Source: Rhizobium grahamii (GTDB lineage Bacteria > Pseudomonadota > Alphaproteobacteria > Rhizobiales > Rhizobiaceae). Taken from it: 64,000 bases of DNA. The stretch lies in contig NZ_CP043498.1 in assembly GCF_009498215.1 (NCBI RefSeq), forward strand, positions 868,001 to 932,000. Direction: 5' to 3'. The notes under the pieces are model-generated. The model had not been told where the DNA came from. It made no database searches and saw only the letters and a list, made by a program, of their open reading frames with translations. The translations under genes were made by a program, and so were the position numbers. Of the stretch, positions 9,346 through 17,952 are shown one piece after another (position 1 is the stretch's first letter; every line of letters begins with the position of its first letter).

Positions 9346-11793
9346 ATGATCAGACTTCTTGGATATTTCTTCGGAGCGGCTTGCGTCCTGTTTCTGGGCG
9401 TCGCGGGCGTCGTTGCCATTTATCTGGCGACTGTCACGAAGGATCTTCCTGATTACGCGGTGCTGAGCAGCTATGAGCCGCCGGTAACGACGCGTGTCCA
9501 TGCTGGCAACGGTGCCCTGATGGCGGAATACGCCAAGGAACGCCGGCTTTTCCTGCCGATCCAGGCTGTGCCGGATCGCGTGAAGGCTGCCTTCCTGTCG
9601 GCTGAAGACAAGAATTTCTACCAGCATCCCGGTATCGACGTCACCGGCTTCGGCCGCGCTGTCGTCGCCTATCTGACCGGCGGCCCGACCCAGGGTGGTT
9701 CGACGATCACGCAGCAGGTGGCCAAGAACTTCCTTCTGTCGAGCGAACAGACGATGGAGCGCAAGGCCAAGGAAGCCATCCTCTCCTTCCGCATCGAGCA
9801 GGCCTACAGCAAGGACAAGATCCTCGAGCTCTACCTGAACGAAATTTTCTTCGGCCTGAATTCCTACGGTATCGCCAGCGCGGCGCTGACTTATTTCAAC
9901 AAGTCGGTGAACGAGCTGACGATTGCCGATGCCGCTTATCTGGCTTCGCTCCCCAAGGGCCCGGCCAACTACCATCCGTTCCGGCATCCCGAGGCTGCGA
10001 TCACGCGCCGCAACTGGGTTATCGATCGCATGGTCGAGAACGGCTATGTCAGCCAGTCCGACGGTGCGGAAGCCAAGAAGCAGCCTCTCGGCGTCACCGG
10101 CCGCAACAGTGGCCCCTCGCTCTTCGCGTCTGGCTATTTCGCTGAAGCCGTGCGTCGCCAGCTGATCGACCAGTATGGCGAGAAGATGCTGTACGAGGGC
10201 GGCCTATCCGTCCGGACATCCTTCGATCCGCAGTTGCAGGTCTTCGCACGGAAGGCCCTGCAGGACGGCCTGACGACTTATGACGAACGCCGAGGCTTCC
10301 ACGGTCCGCTGAAACAGATCGATACCGCCGCGGACTGGGGCAAGGCGCTTGCCGACATTCCCGCACTGTCAGACGTGCCCGAGTGGCGCCTGGCCGTTGT
10401 GCTTGCTGTCGCCGACGATAGCGTCGACATTGGCCTGCAGCCTGCGAAAGACGGCGCCGGGAAGATCCCGAGCGAACGCGAACGCGGCGTCATCCAGGCA
10501 AAGAACATGCAGTGGGCCTACCGGGCGGCCGGCGGTGGCAAGACCGCGAAGTCGCCGCAAGGCGTGCTGTCGGCCGGCGACGTTGTTTACGTCGAGCGGC
10601 TCGGTGACGAAGGCTCGAACTCCTACCGGCTGCGCCAGCCGCCGAAGGTGGAGGGCGGTCTGGTCGCGATGGACCCGAAGACCGGCCGCGTTCTGGCAAT
10701 GGTCGGCGGCTTCTCCTATTCGCAGTCGGAATTCAACCGCGCCACGCAGGCGATGCGCCAGCCGGGCTCGTCCTTCAAGCCGTTCGTCTATGCGGCGGCG
10801 ATGGATAACGGCTATACGCCAGCCTCGGTTGTCAACGACGATCCGCTGCAGATCCAGACCGGAAACGGCCAGATCTGGGCGCCCGACAACTATGAGGGCG
10901 AGGGTGGCGGTGCCAACACGCTCCGTTTCGCGATCGAGCACTCGCGCAACCGCATGACGGTTCGCCTCGCCAACGATCTCGGCATGAACGTCGTCGCGGA
11001 ATATGCGGAACGCTTCGGTATCTACGATCACATGATGCCGGTGCTCGCCATGTCGCTCGGCTCCGGTGAAACCACCGTCATGCGCATGGTTTCGGCCTAT
11101 TCGGTCATCGCCAACGGCGGCAAGCAGATCAAGCCGACCTTGATCGACCGCATCCAGGACCGCTACGGCAAGACGATCTTCAAGCACGAAGAGCGCGTCT
11201 GCGAAGGTTGCAACGCCAGCGACTGGCAGAACCAGGATGAGCCCAACGTCGTCGACAACCGCGAAACCGTGCTTGATCCGATGACATCCTACCAGATCAC
11301 CTCGATGATGCAGGGCGTCATCCAACGCGGCACCGCAGCGGGCAAGGTCAACCTCGGCGGCCGCGACGTTGCCGGTAAGACCGGTACGACGAACGACGAA
11401 AAAGACGCGTGGTTCGTTGGCTTCACCCCTGACCTCGTTGCCGGCCTCTATATCGGCTTCGATACGCCATCGACGCTTGGGCGTGGCGGCACCGGCGGTT
11501 CGCTTTCGGCGCCGGTGTTCAACGAGTTCATGCAGGTGGCGGTCAAGGACATGCCGGAATCGAAGTTCGTCATTCCGGCCGGGATGAATATGATCCCGAT
11601 CGACCGCAAGACCGGCATGGCCGCGACGCAGGGTGATCCGAATACGATCATCGAGGCCTTCAAGCCCGGCACTGGCCCGGCTGACAGCTTCTCGGTCATC
11701 GGCATGGACAACACCATGGCGCCCGAGGAAATCCTGAAGACCTCTCCGCAGGCCAACCAGGCTGTTCAATCTGGCGCCGGCGGTCTCTACTGA
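9346..11793 (+). CDS. mrcA: Penicillin-binding protein 1A (bifunctional peptidoglycan synthase)
   Basis: Class A PBP of 815 residues that polymerises glycan strands and cross-links peptides at the inner membrane. An N-terminal anchor helix (about 5-30) is followed by the GT51 glycosyltransferase with AEDKNFYQHPG (catalytic Glu about 87), GGSTITQQVAKN and KEAILSFRIE. The transpeptidase domain has the SxxK motif SSFK with nucleophile Ser about 475, an SRN motif (EHSRNRMT), and KTGTT near residue 680. An OB-like insertion lies between the two domains (about 330-440). Length and order match MrcA. No strong Shine-Dalgarno is seen before the ATG. About 240 bases separate it from the amidase gene, so it may have its own promoter. 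Confidence 0.96.
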   Translation: MIRLLGYFFGAACVLFLGVAGVVAIYLATVTKDLPDYAVLSSYEPPVTTRVHAGNGALMAEYAKERRLFLPIQAVPDRVKAAFLSAEDKNFYQHPGIDVTGFGRAVVAYLTGGPTQGGSTITQQVAKNFLLSSEQTMERKAKEAILSFRIEQAYSKDKILELYLNEIFFGLNSYGIASAALTYFNKSVNELTIADAAYLASLPKGPANYHPFRHPEAAITRRNWVIDRMVENGYVSQSDGAEAKKQPLGVTGRNSGPSLFASGYFAEAVRRQLIDQYGEKMLYEGGLSVRTSFDPQLQVFARKALQDGLTTYDERRGFHGPLKQIDTAADWGKALADIPALSDVPEWRLAVVLAVADDSVDIGLQPAKDGAGKIPSERERGVIQAKNMQWAYRAAGGGKTAKSPQGVLSAGDVVYVERLGDEGSNSYRLRQPPKVEGGLVAMDPKTGRVLAMVGGFSYSQSEFNRATQAMRQPGSSFKPFVYAAAMDNGYTPASVVNDDPLQIQTGNGQIWAPDNYEGEGGGANTLRFAIEHSRNRMTVRLANDLGMNVVAEYAERFGIYDHMMPVLAMSLGSGETTVMRMVSAYSVIANGGKQIKPTLIDRIQDRYGKTIFKHEERVCEGCNASDWQNQDEPNVVDNRETVLDPMTSYQITSMMQGVIQRGTAAGKVNLGGRDVAGKTGTTNDEKDAWFVGFTPDLVAGLYIGFDTPSTLGRGGTGGSLSAPVFNEFMQVAVKDMPESKFVIPAGMNMIPIDRKTGMAATQGDPNTIIEAFKPGTGPADSFSVIGMDNTMAPEEILKTSPQANQAVQSGAGGLY

Positions 11794-11893
11794 TCTCTCT
11801 TCCAGACAGCTGTAGCGGTTGCGGCCCTTTACATCCGCAGCCGCCACAATTATTTGACGGGCAACTTTCTAAGCAACGTAAAGAAGCAGGAAA

Positions 11894-13025
11894 ATGCGAG
11901 CGGAAATCCAGAATGTAGTCGATGAAACCAAGCAGGCTATCACCCTGCTGAGGAGGCATCTTTGACTGGGACCAGGCGGTAAGACGACTGGACTGGTTAA
12001 ATAACAAGGCAGAGGATCCGAACCTCTGGAACGATGCCACCGAAGCACAGAAGCTGATGCGCGAGCGCCAGCAACTCGATGACGGCATCAATGGCGTACG
12101 CCGCTTCGAACAGCAGATAAAAGACAACATCGAGCTCATCGAGATGGGCGAGGACGAGGGCGACGAGGCCATCGTCAAGGAAGCCGAAGACGCGCTGAAG
12201 GCACTCAAGGCCGAAGCCGCGCGCCAGCAGGTCGAAGCGATGTTGTCTGGCGAAGCCGACAGCAACGACACCTATCTCGAAGTTCACTCCGGCGCCGGCG
12301 GCACGGAAAGCCAGGACTGGGCGAACATGCTTTTGCGCATGTATACCCGCTGGGCCGAACGCTCGAAGTTCAAGGTCGAACTGCTCGAAGTGCACGACGG
12401 CGAAGAAGCCGGCATCAAGTCCGCGACGCTTCTCGTCAAGGGCCACAACGCCTATGGCTGGCTGAAGACCGAATCTGGCGTTCACCGCCTGGTCCGCATC
12501 TCCCCCTACGACAGCAACGCGCGTCGCCACACCTCGTTCTCGTCCATCTGGGTCTACCCCGTCGTCGACGACTCGATCCAGATCGACATCAACGAAAGCG
12601 ATTGCCGCATCGACACCTACCGCTCGTCCGGCGCCGGCGGTCAGCACGTCAACACGACCGACTCCGCTGTCCGCATCACCCACATGCCCTCGGGCATCGT
12701 GGTGCAGTGCCAGCAGGAACGCTCGCAGCACAAGAACCGCGCCAAGGCCTGGGACATGCTTCGCGCACGTCTCTACGAAGCGGAACTGAAGAAGCGCGAA
12801 GACGCGGCCAATGCCGAAGCGGCCTCCAAGTCCGATATCGGCTGGGGGCACCAGATCCGCTCCTACGTCCTGCAGCCCTACCAGATGGTCAAGGACCTGC
12901 GCACCGGCGTTACCAGCACCGCGCCTGACGATGTGCTGGATGGAGAGCTCGACGAGTTCATGGAAGCAGCGCTCGCGCACCGCATCAGCGGCAAGGCGGA
13001 TGCCGTGGTCGACGACGTCGACTAA
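11894..13025 (+). CDS. prfB: Peptide chain release factor 2 with programmed +1 frameshift
   Basis: RF2 ends translation at UGA and UAA. The first 23 codons (from ATG 11894) end at an in-frame TGA at 11963-11965. Shifting +1 at CTT TGAC continues without a break to TAA 13023-13025, giving about 376 residues. An internal Shine-Dalgarno AGGAGG sits just upstream (11951-11956), as in the classic autoregulatory site where low RF2 lets the ribosome slip. GGQ, the peptidyl-hydrolysis loop, is at about 248-250. The stop-recognition tripeptide position reads SPY rather than the SPF of E. coli. An annotation that starts at the internal ATG 12057 loses about 54 residues. Confidence 0.96.
11950..11966 (+). 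promoter_or_regulatory. prfB: prfB +1 recoding site
   Basis: Internal Shine-Dalgarno AGGAGG, then CAT, then slippery CTT followed by TGA C. The spacing matches the E. coli site (AGGGGGTATCTTTGAC), so the ribosome is expected to slip from CUU to UUU when RF2 is scarce. Confidence 0.93.
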
Positions 13026-13026
13026 A

Positions 13027-13056
13027 GAAAAAGGCCCCGGATGGGGCCTTTTTTAT
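13027..13056 (+). terminator. Intrinsic terminator after prfB
   Basis: Stem AAGGCCCC / GGGGCCTT with a short GGAT loop, followed directly by TTTT. It begins one base after the prfB stop. Confidence 0.9.
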
Positions 13057-13092
13057 TGCCGATGACCCGTTCTGCTGGGCGGCGGCAGAATC

Positions 13093-13605
13093 TCAGTTGC
13101 TGGCCTTCCCGACGGTGACCTCGCCGAACTCGTCTATGATCACGGTCCAGCTGTCGGCTTCCGCATCGGGATCGGTCTTCAGGAAGACGGTGGCAAACAG
13201 GCCGGGCTCCTTCAGCATGCCCGTCGAGTTCTCAGGCCTGATGTCCGTGACATAAGGCTTGAGGTCGTTGAGTTCCTGGATCTCCACCGTCGAGAGCACG
13301 TCGGGACCGTCTTCCGTCTGTGCGATCTGCTGGAGGAAGACCTTGGCCGTACGATCCGGCTGGCGGACCGCGAATATCTTATAGTAGCCGTGCCGAGCCT
13401 TCGGCTGTGCCTTCTTGCTGTCGTCAGGCTTGGCCGAGGCAGCCGAATGCTGGACAACCGGAACCTCGCCGTCATCCTCCCAATAGCCGGTGCTCGTCGC
13501 GAAGGTCACCGACGCCGGGAGCAGGGTACCCGGCTCCTCGCCGGCTTCGGCCGAAAGCGGTGCGGCGAGGAGAAGCGTGCAGAAAAGTGCGTTGCGCAAG
13601 GTCAT
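13093..13605 (-). CDS. Hypothetical periplasmic protein, co-transcribed with nadK
   Basis: 170 residues with a clear signal peptide (MTLRNALFCTLLLAAPLSAEA, cleavage near residue 21). The mature part has a Ser/Lys-rich linker (about 52-70) and a C-terminal region of alternating strands (TVEIQELNDL, WTVIIDEFGEVTV). No family motif is recognised. It starts 10 bases after the nadK stop on the same strand, so the two are probably one transcript, although one product is cytoplasmic and the other exported. Confidence 0.75.
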   Translation of the reverse strand: MTLRNALFCTLLLAAPLSAEAGEEPGTLLPASVTFATSTGYWEDDGEVPVVQHSAASAKPDDSKKAQPKARHGYYKIFAVRQPDRTAKVFLQQIAQTEDGPDVLSTVEIQELNDLKPYVTDIRPENSTGMLKEPGLFATVFLKTDPDAEADSWTVIIDEFGEVTVGKASN

Positions 13606-13615
13606 CGGAACGGTC

Positions 13616-14389
13616 TCAATCTTCGAATTGCTCTGCCAGGATGCGATCGGACCATGATCGATCGGGATCGGATAGAATGCGAGCTGTCATATGCTCCGAC
13701 TGGGCGATGCGCACATGCAGCACCGACTTGACCTCCGAATTATCGGCAACCGCGTTGACCGGCCTTTTGTCGACCTCGAGAACATGAATATCGACGGTTA
13801 CCTTGTTCGGCAGCAGAGCACCGCGCCAACGGCGGGGCCGAAACGCGCTGACCGGCGTCATGGCGAGCAGCGGTGCGTCGAGCGGCAGGATAGGTCCGTG
13901 TGCCGAGAGGTTATAGGCAGTAGATCCCGCCGGCGTTGCCACCATCAGCCCGTCGCAAATGAGTTCTTCGAGCCGGACAACTCCATCCACTTCCACGCGC
14001 AGCTTGGCTGCCTGATAAGATTGCCTGAAAAGCGACACTTCGTTGATCGCAAGGGCTGTCGAATTCGTGCCGTCGGCATTCGCCGTGGTCATCTGCAGCG
14101 GACGGAACGCGTTTTCGACGGCCTCGCAGATCCTCTCCTGCAGCTTCTCGGTCCGATAGTCGTTCATCAGGAAGCCGACCGAACCGCGGTTCATGCCGTA
14201 GACCAGCTTGCCCGAGTTCATCGTGCTGTGCAGGGCCTGCAGCATGAAGCCATCGCCGCCAAGCGCAACGATCACATCCGCTTCCTGAGGGGGCACGTCG
14301 CCGTAGAGGCGAATCAGCTCTTCCCGCGCGGCCAGCGCCTCTGAGGCCGGGGAGGCCAGGAAGGAAAGCGTCTGAAATGACCGGCCCAT
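13616..14389 (-). CDS. nadK: NAD kinase
   Basis: Phosphorylates NAD to NADP with ATP in the cytoplasm. The 257 residues contain the diagnostic GGDGFML motif (IVALGGDGFMLQALH, about 40-54), MNRGSVGFLMN, the NE motif in AINEVSLFR, and the glycine-rich DGLMVATPAGSTAYNLSAHGPI (read as two adjoining motifs, DGLMVATPAG and STAYN). The start used is the ATG at 14389, preceded on its own strand by AAGGGA about seven bases away. An upstream in-frame ATG (14413) would add eight residues without a ribosome site. Confidence 0.95.
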   Translation of the reverse strand: MGRSFQTLSFLASPASEALAAREELIRLYGDVPPQEADVIVALGGDGFMLQALHSTMNSGKLVYGMNRGSVGFLMNDYRTEKLQERICEAVENAFRPLQMTTANADGTNSTALAINEVSLFRQSYQAAKLRVEVDGVVRLEELICDGLMVATPAGSTAYNLSAHGPILPLDAPLLAMTPVSAFRPRRWRGALLPNKVTVDIHVLEVDKRPVNAVADNSEVKSVLHVRIAQSEHMTARILSDPDRSWSDRILAEQFED

Positions 14390-14462
14390 GCAATTCCCTT
14401 TTGTTGAGTGCACCTAGCTAACTGATCGCAGGGTCACCCGACAAGGCGTTTTAGGCGGCAAG

Positions 14463-14513
14463 CCGTTCTCCGCCCGCGTCCCACTGATTACAGATCAGGC
14501 ACGAACACCTTTG
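14463..14513 (-). other. tRNA-Thr-like relic (anticodon arm and part of T arm)
   Basis: The minus strand holds CCTGATCTGTAATCAG followed by a GGG and CGCGGG, closely matching the anticodon arm and variable/T-arm entrance of the intact tRNA-Thr(UGU) at 15537-15612 (CCTGATTTGTAATCAG, GGGG, CGCGGG). The acceptor stem, D arm and T loop are not recognisable, so it cannot be a working tRNA. It may be a decayed duplicate or the remains of an integration event. Confidence 0.45.
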
Positions 14514-14635
14514 TGTAGGGATTGTCGCGTTCCATGTCGCATCGATGGCGCACTCAAAAGGCGCGCTGCAACGAAAGGGATCGCGTCTGGTTTGAGGCTT
14601 GGGCCTCCCCGAAGCGATGTCGGGGAGGCTGAAGT

Positions 14636-14761
14636 TCATGGCTTCTTCTGCTTACTAGCCTCGACGGTCTTAGCCCCAAGAGTAGGCGCAGCAGCAGGCG
14701 CGGCCTTGTCCTTCTTGGGTTTGCGGACCTCTTTATTGCTTTTGGCTTGACCCTTGGCCAT
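14636..14761 (-). CDS. Small Lys/Ala-rich cytoplasmic protein (41 aa)
   Basis: A 41-residue basic protein beginning MAKGQAKSNKEVRKPKKDK with a short run of Ala and Pro, then a basic end. The start is fixed by a perfect AGGAGG seven bases upstream of ATG 14761; a longer upstream in-frame Met (14818) has no such site. Composition suggests a disordered, possibly nucleic-acid-binding peptide. I recall similar small proteins in rhizobia, but no function is known to me. Confidence 0.7.
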   Translation of the reverse strand: MAKGQAKSNKEVRKPKKDKAAPAAAPTLGAKTVEASKQKKP

Positions 14762-14982
14762 CGATTCCTCCTGGTTGCGATAGAGGCTCATTACCGAGCA
14801 GCAGAGGGAAGAATGCAAGCTCTATCTTGGCTGTACGCCGTCAGGAGCGGCACCAATCGGGCGGACAGTTGTTGGTGAAGGTCGGTGTTCGCGCCCGGCC
14901 GTGATCTGGCCAGTGGTAGTTCATGTTCCGTTCATACCCGGAAGGGCATGGTCGCTCACATTACCACTGGAAAGGCGTAACC

Positions 14983-15303
14983 ATGAATAGAATTTTTTCT
15001 CGTCTCGGAATGACTGTAGTTGCAATTGTTATTGCGGCATCGAGCTTCGGCATGGCCTCGGCCGCCCCGCTCGTGGCACAGCATCAGCAAGTTACATCCG
15101 ACGTAGAACTCGCCCAGTACCGTGAAGATCGCCGGAATGACTGGCGCCGCGACAGGCACCACCGGGATCGCTATGAACACCGGCGCGACCGTCGCGGTTA
15201 TTGGAACGGCCACCGTGGATATCGCGACTACCGCCAGGGCTATCGTCGCCACAGCGATGGCTACTATTACCCGCGGTCGGTGTTCAAGCTTTACATCCGC
15301 TAA
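14983..15303 (+). CDS. Secreted Arg/Tyr-rich protein of unknown function
   Basis: About 106 residues. The signal peptide (about 1-27, basic start then hydrophobic core ending MASAAP) precedes a mature part dominated by Arg, Asp, Tyr, His and Gly in repeated short units ([30 protein letters not shown]). Such low-complexity envelope proteins are common in rhizobia. The ATG at 14983 is chosen because it starts the signal peptide and follows GGAAAGG; the frame is open 60 bases further upstream. A terminator follows. Confidence 0.7.
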   Translation: MNRIFSRLGMTVVAIVIAASSFGMASAAPLVAQHQQVTSDVELAQYREDRRNDWRRDRHHRDRYEHRRDRRGYWNGHRGYRDYRQGYRRHSDGYYYPRSVFKLYIR

Positions 15304-15327
15304 GCGGTCTCCATCTCTTCCAAGAAG

Positions 15328-15356
15328 AGCCCCGTCAGAAATGGCGGGGCTTTCTC
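15328..15356 (+). terminator. Intrinsic terminator
   Basis: AGCCCCG / CGGGGCT stem with a roughly 10-base loop followed by TTTCTCG. It lies 25 bases after the Arg/Tyr-rich secreted protein. The rest of 15357-15536 holds no gene I can support, only a further GC-rich hairpin (AGCATGGC / GCCATGCT, about 15374-15400). Confidence 0.75.
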
Positions 15357-15536
15357 GTTCAACCGACAGAATGGAAAGAGCATGGCCTTCGCTCCTGCCA
15401 TGCTGCTTTCATGGAGTGCCATCTGGCCGTGTCTGTAAAGGGGATGGCTGCAAACCAAGTGAAACAGCTGCAAGGTCATGCGACACGAAAAATGTCAGGC
15501 AGCTCTATCATCAGAACTGATTTCGTTCAGGAATTG

Positions 15537-15612
<76 letters not shown>

Positions 15613-15695
15613 AATGCCTGCCAAGTAGCAGATTCTGCCGTCCTGTAAAGCAGAAAACGGCGCAGGCCGTCATTTGAGCGTGGAAACTCGCAGGC

Positions 15696-15833
15696 TCAGT
15701 TCTGTGCCGTCTGCCGGATGCTCGCCTGAAGGTGACCATCATCCAGGACGTTTCCGTCACCGGATGGCGACATGATCGCGATGCTGAGCACCGATACAAC
15801 CATCACCGCAATAACGACGATCATTATTCGCAC
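15696..15833 (-). CDS. Possible 45-residue single-span membrane protein
   Basis: A short frame starting with GTG at 15833, preceded by AAGGAG seven bases upstream. The product begins MRIMIVVIAVMVVSVLSIAI, a single hydrophobic helix, then a short polar tail rich in Asp, Gly and Gln. An internal ATG lies three codons in. It is followed (upstream on the strand) by a similar micro-ORF at 15898-16053, suggesting a small two-gene unit. Support is the ribosome site plus helix composition only. Confidence 0.45.
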   Translation of the reverse strand: MRIMIVVIAVMVVSVLSIAIMSPSGDGNVLDDGHLQASIRQTAQN

Positions 15834-15897
15834 ACCGGTTCTCCTTGTTGCGGAGGTGAGAACGTGTGGAGAGGCTTTCGGTTCCGGATGAGAGCAG

Positions 15898-16053
15898 CTA
15901 CTGCGCGGGTGGCCGCTGACTGGGAACCGTCGCCGGCGCGAGGGGATCGGGCTGGTGGAGCGGCTGCGTTTTGTCGATCCAGCCGATGCTGAGCACGATT
16001 GCCACCAGGATCGCGATGAAGGTGACGCCGAAGATCAAAGAGCGCAATGCCAT
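15898..16053 (-). CDS. Possible 51-residue single-span membrane protein
   Basis: ATG at 16053 is preceded by AAAGGAGA about 10 bases upstream. The product has MALRS, then a hydrophobic helix (LIFGVTFIAILVAIVLSIGW) and a Pro/Gln-rich periplasmic-type tail ending at a TAG. It lies 64 bases ahead of the similar 45-residue frame on the same strand. Neither has a family I recognise. The ribosome site and membrane helix make it more likely than chance. Confidence 0.5.
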   Translation of the reverse strand: MALRSLIFGVTFIAILVAIVLSIGWIDKTQPLHQPDPLAPATVPSQRPPAQ

Positions 16054-16121
16054 GCCGAGTTCGTCTCCTTTATATCGGGGAGTTCAGGTCGCCGTGAGAA
16101 TGCCGCATCAAATGGGCGAGG

Positions 16122-16817
16122 CTATGGACCCCTGACCATGACAAGCGGTTTGCCGCCCTCATCGGGACTTTTCTCGAACGATCCGTCCGGTCTCATGTCG
16201 AACGAGAGCGAGGCTCCATCGGTGCTCATGAGGACAAGTCCGAACCCTTCGACATGAAACAGGGAAAGGTGCAGGTCTGCGATGGCCTTGTCACAGTCTC
16301 CAGACGGTGACATTGGCGAATTGCCGTCTTCGCCGGGCTTGTTCTGAAGCGTGACCGCGCATATGGCCTGCCCCGAGGGACGTTTGAGGCGCCACTCGCC
16401 GGCAAGGCTGGCAACGGTCGGCACATGGTCAACAGCATCAGGGGCGTCGAGCAGAAGCAACGGCTGGTCGCCGTCGGTAGCAAGCGGTGAACCCTCGCTT
16501 TCGATGAAGCGCGCCAGGACCTTGCGCGTGGCATCGAGCATGATGAGGGTGCCGTCGTCACCGAAGTTCCACGCGTAGGCTTCGGCAAAGCGCGGCAGCG
16601 CCTTGGCGCAGCCGGCGGCGCCCGAAACGGCGTATCCGCCGATCGCGGTCGTCGTTTCCAGCGTTATCCTGCAACCCGGCGTGCCGTCGGCCGGGGCAAG
16701 CAGATAACTGCCTGCCTGGGCCTTGATGATGTCAGCGTCGACATCATCCGCCAGAACGGGCATTGAGGCGAAGACGCCGGCGGCGAGAAACAGGCTGCGA
16801 ATCGAAAGACGGATCAA
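16122..16817 (-). CDS. AprI/Inh-family metalloprotease inhibitor, two-domain
   Basis: 231 residues with a signal peptide (about 1-24, ending PVLADD). The mature protein carries two copies of the Inh beta-barrel pattern: first AGSYLLAPADGTPGCRITLE with a later Cys (AAGCAKAL), and second LAGEWRLKRPSGQAICAVTL with SGDCDKAI. The two-Cys spacing in each copy matches the disulphide of Inh domains. Family members sit in the periplasm and block serralysin-type proteases of the same cell. No such protease gene is in this window. The repeat of the domain is longer than the usual single-domain inhibitor. Confidence 0.8.
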   Translation of the reverse strand: MIRLSIRSLFLAAGVFASMPVLADDVDADIIKAQAGSYLLAPADGTPGCRITLETTTAIGGYAVSGAAGCAKALPRFAEAYAWNFGDDGTLIMLDATRKVLARFIESEGSPLATDGDQPLLLLDAPDAVDHVPTVASLAGEWRLKRPSGQAICAVTLQNKPGEDGNSPMSPSGDCDKAIADLHLSLFHVEGFGLVLMSTDGASLSFDMRPDGSFEKSPDEGGKPLVMVRGP

Positions 16818-16856
16818 TGCGAACCTCCCCTTGTCGCCGCCCGCTTCAGGAGCCGG

Positions 16857-17747
16857 CTACGATTTCAGATATTGCCTTGCTGCATAGAGCGCGATCGCCG
16901 CGGCGTTCGACACATTCAGTGACTTGATTTCGCCGGGCATATCGAGCCGGGCGAGTGCATTGACGGTCTCGCGCGTCTTCTGCCTCAACCCTTTGCCTTC
17001 CGAGCCGAGCACCAAGGCAACCTTGTCGCCGTTAAATGTGCCTTCGAGCGGTGCCGGCCCCTCCGAATCGAGACCGATCGTCGTGAAGCCGAGCTTGTGC
17101 AGTTCACCCAGCGCGTCGGCCAGGTTGGTGATCTGGATGTAGGGAATGAGTTCGAGCGCGCCGGAGGCCGATTTCGCGAGCACACCCGATTCGGTCGGGC
17201 TGTGACGCTGCGTCGTGATGACCGCAGCGGCATTGAAGGCGACGGCCGAGCGCATGATGGCGCCGACATTGTGCGGATCGGTTACCTGATCCAGCACGAG
17301 AAGCAGCGGGCTATCCTTGAGCGCTTCAAGCCGACGGACGGGCAGGGGGCGCGTTTCCAGCATGACGCCCTGATGGATTGCGTCGGGGCCGAGAAACTTG
17401 TCGATGTCGTGCGGGGCGACCATTTCGACGGGAATGCCGAGTGCTTCGACGTCGACTTCCAGCCGGGCAAGAGCGTTCTGCGTCACCGAAAGCTTGACGC
17501 TCTTGCGCTCCTTGTTGCCGAGCGCTGCGCGAACCGTATGCAGGCCGTAGAGATAAACCTGCTCGGGCGCGAGTGTCGGAGGCTTCCAGTCCTCGCCGCC
17601 GCGACGGCGCTTCTGTTCTGGTGGTGTCGGAATCTCGCCGCGTTCGCGCTTGTTGTCGCGATGCGCGCGGCGCAGATTCGCATAATGTGTGTCCTTGGCG
17701 GACTTGTCGTCAGCGGACCGGCCGCCTGTTTTGTTGTCTTTGCTCAT
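16857..17747 (-). CDS. rlmB: 23S rRNA (guanosine-2'-O-)-methyltransferase, TrmH/SpoU family
   Basis: Uses S-adenosylmethionine to methylate a ribose in 23S rRNA (G2251 in E. coli). After a basic disordered N-terminus (about 1-60) comes the L30e-like substrate domain (VYLYGLHTVRAAL start), then the SPOUT knot core with DQVTDPHNVGAIMRSA, VALVLGSEGKGLRQKTRE and SLNVSNAAAIALY, the three signature motifs. The basic N-terminal extension is longer than in E. coli RlmB. Other TrmH paralogues share the motifs, so the exact target is inferred. Confidence 0.88.
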   Translation of the reverse strand: MSKDNKTGGRSADDKSAKDTHYANLRRAHRDNKRERGEIPTPPEQKRRRGGEDWKPPTLAPEQVYLYGLHTVRAALGNKERKSVKLSVTQNALARLEVDVEALGIPVEMVAPHDIDKFLGPDAIHQGVMLETRPLPVRRLEALKDSPLLLVLDQVTDPHNVGAIMRSAVAFNAAAVITTQRHSPTESGVLAKSASGALELIPYIQITNLADALGELHKLGFTTIGLDSEGPAPLEGTFNGDKVALVLGSEGKGLRQKTRETVNALARLDMPGEIKSLNVSNAAAIALYAARQYLKS

Positions 17748-17850
17748 GCGGCTTTATAGCGAGGGCCTTTCTTCCCGCATAGGATTTCTTTCAGGAGCCC
17801 GGCTTTCCACGGCCGATGAAATTTTTCACATTTTTTCCACCGTCATCGTG

Positions 17851-17879
17851 TTGACATGCGGAAATCGTCCGGTCATATA
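17851..17879 (+). promoter_or_regulatory. Probable sigma-70 promoter for tRNA-Tyr/tRNA-Gly
   Basis: TTGACA (17851-17856), 17-base spacer, CATATA (17874-17879), about 70 bases before the tRNA-Tyr 5' end. The -35 is a perfect consensus. No gene reads through this position from the left on the plus strand. Confidence 0.6.
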
Positions 17880-17952
17880 CGCGGCGCAGACCGAGGGGGC
17901 GGCAACGCTTCGAAGGCCTGCAGACTTGGTCTAACGATCCGGACGAAAAACT

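Noticed and set aside
15732-15992. Plus-strand 86-residue frame near tRNA-Thr
   Set aside because: It is antisense to the two micro-ORFs that have ribosome sites, and has no coding signs of its own.
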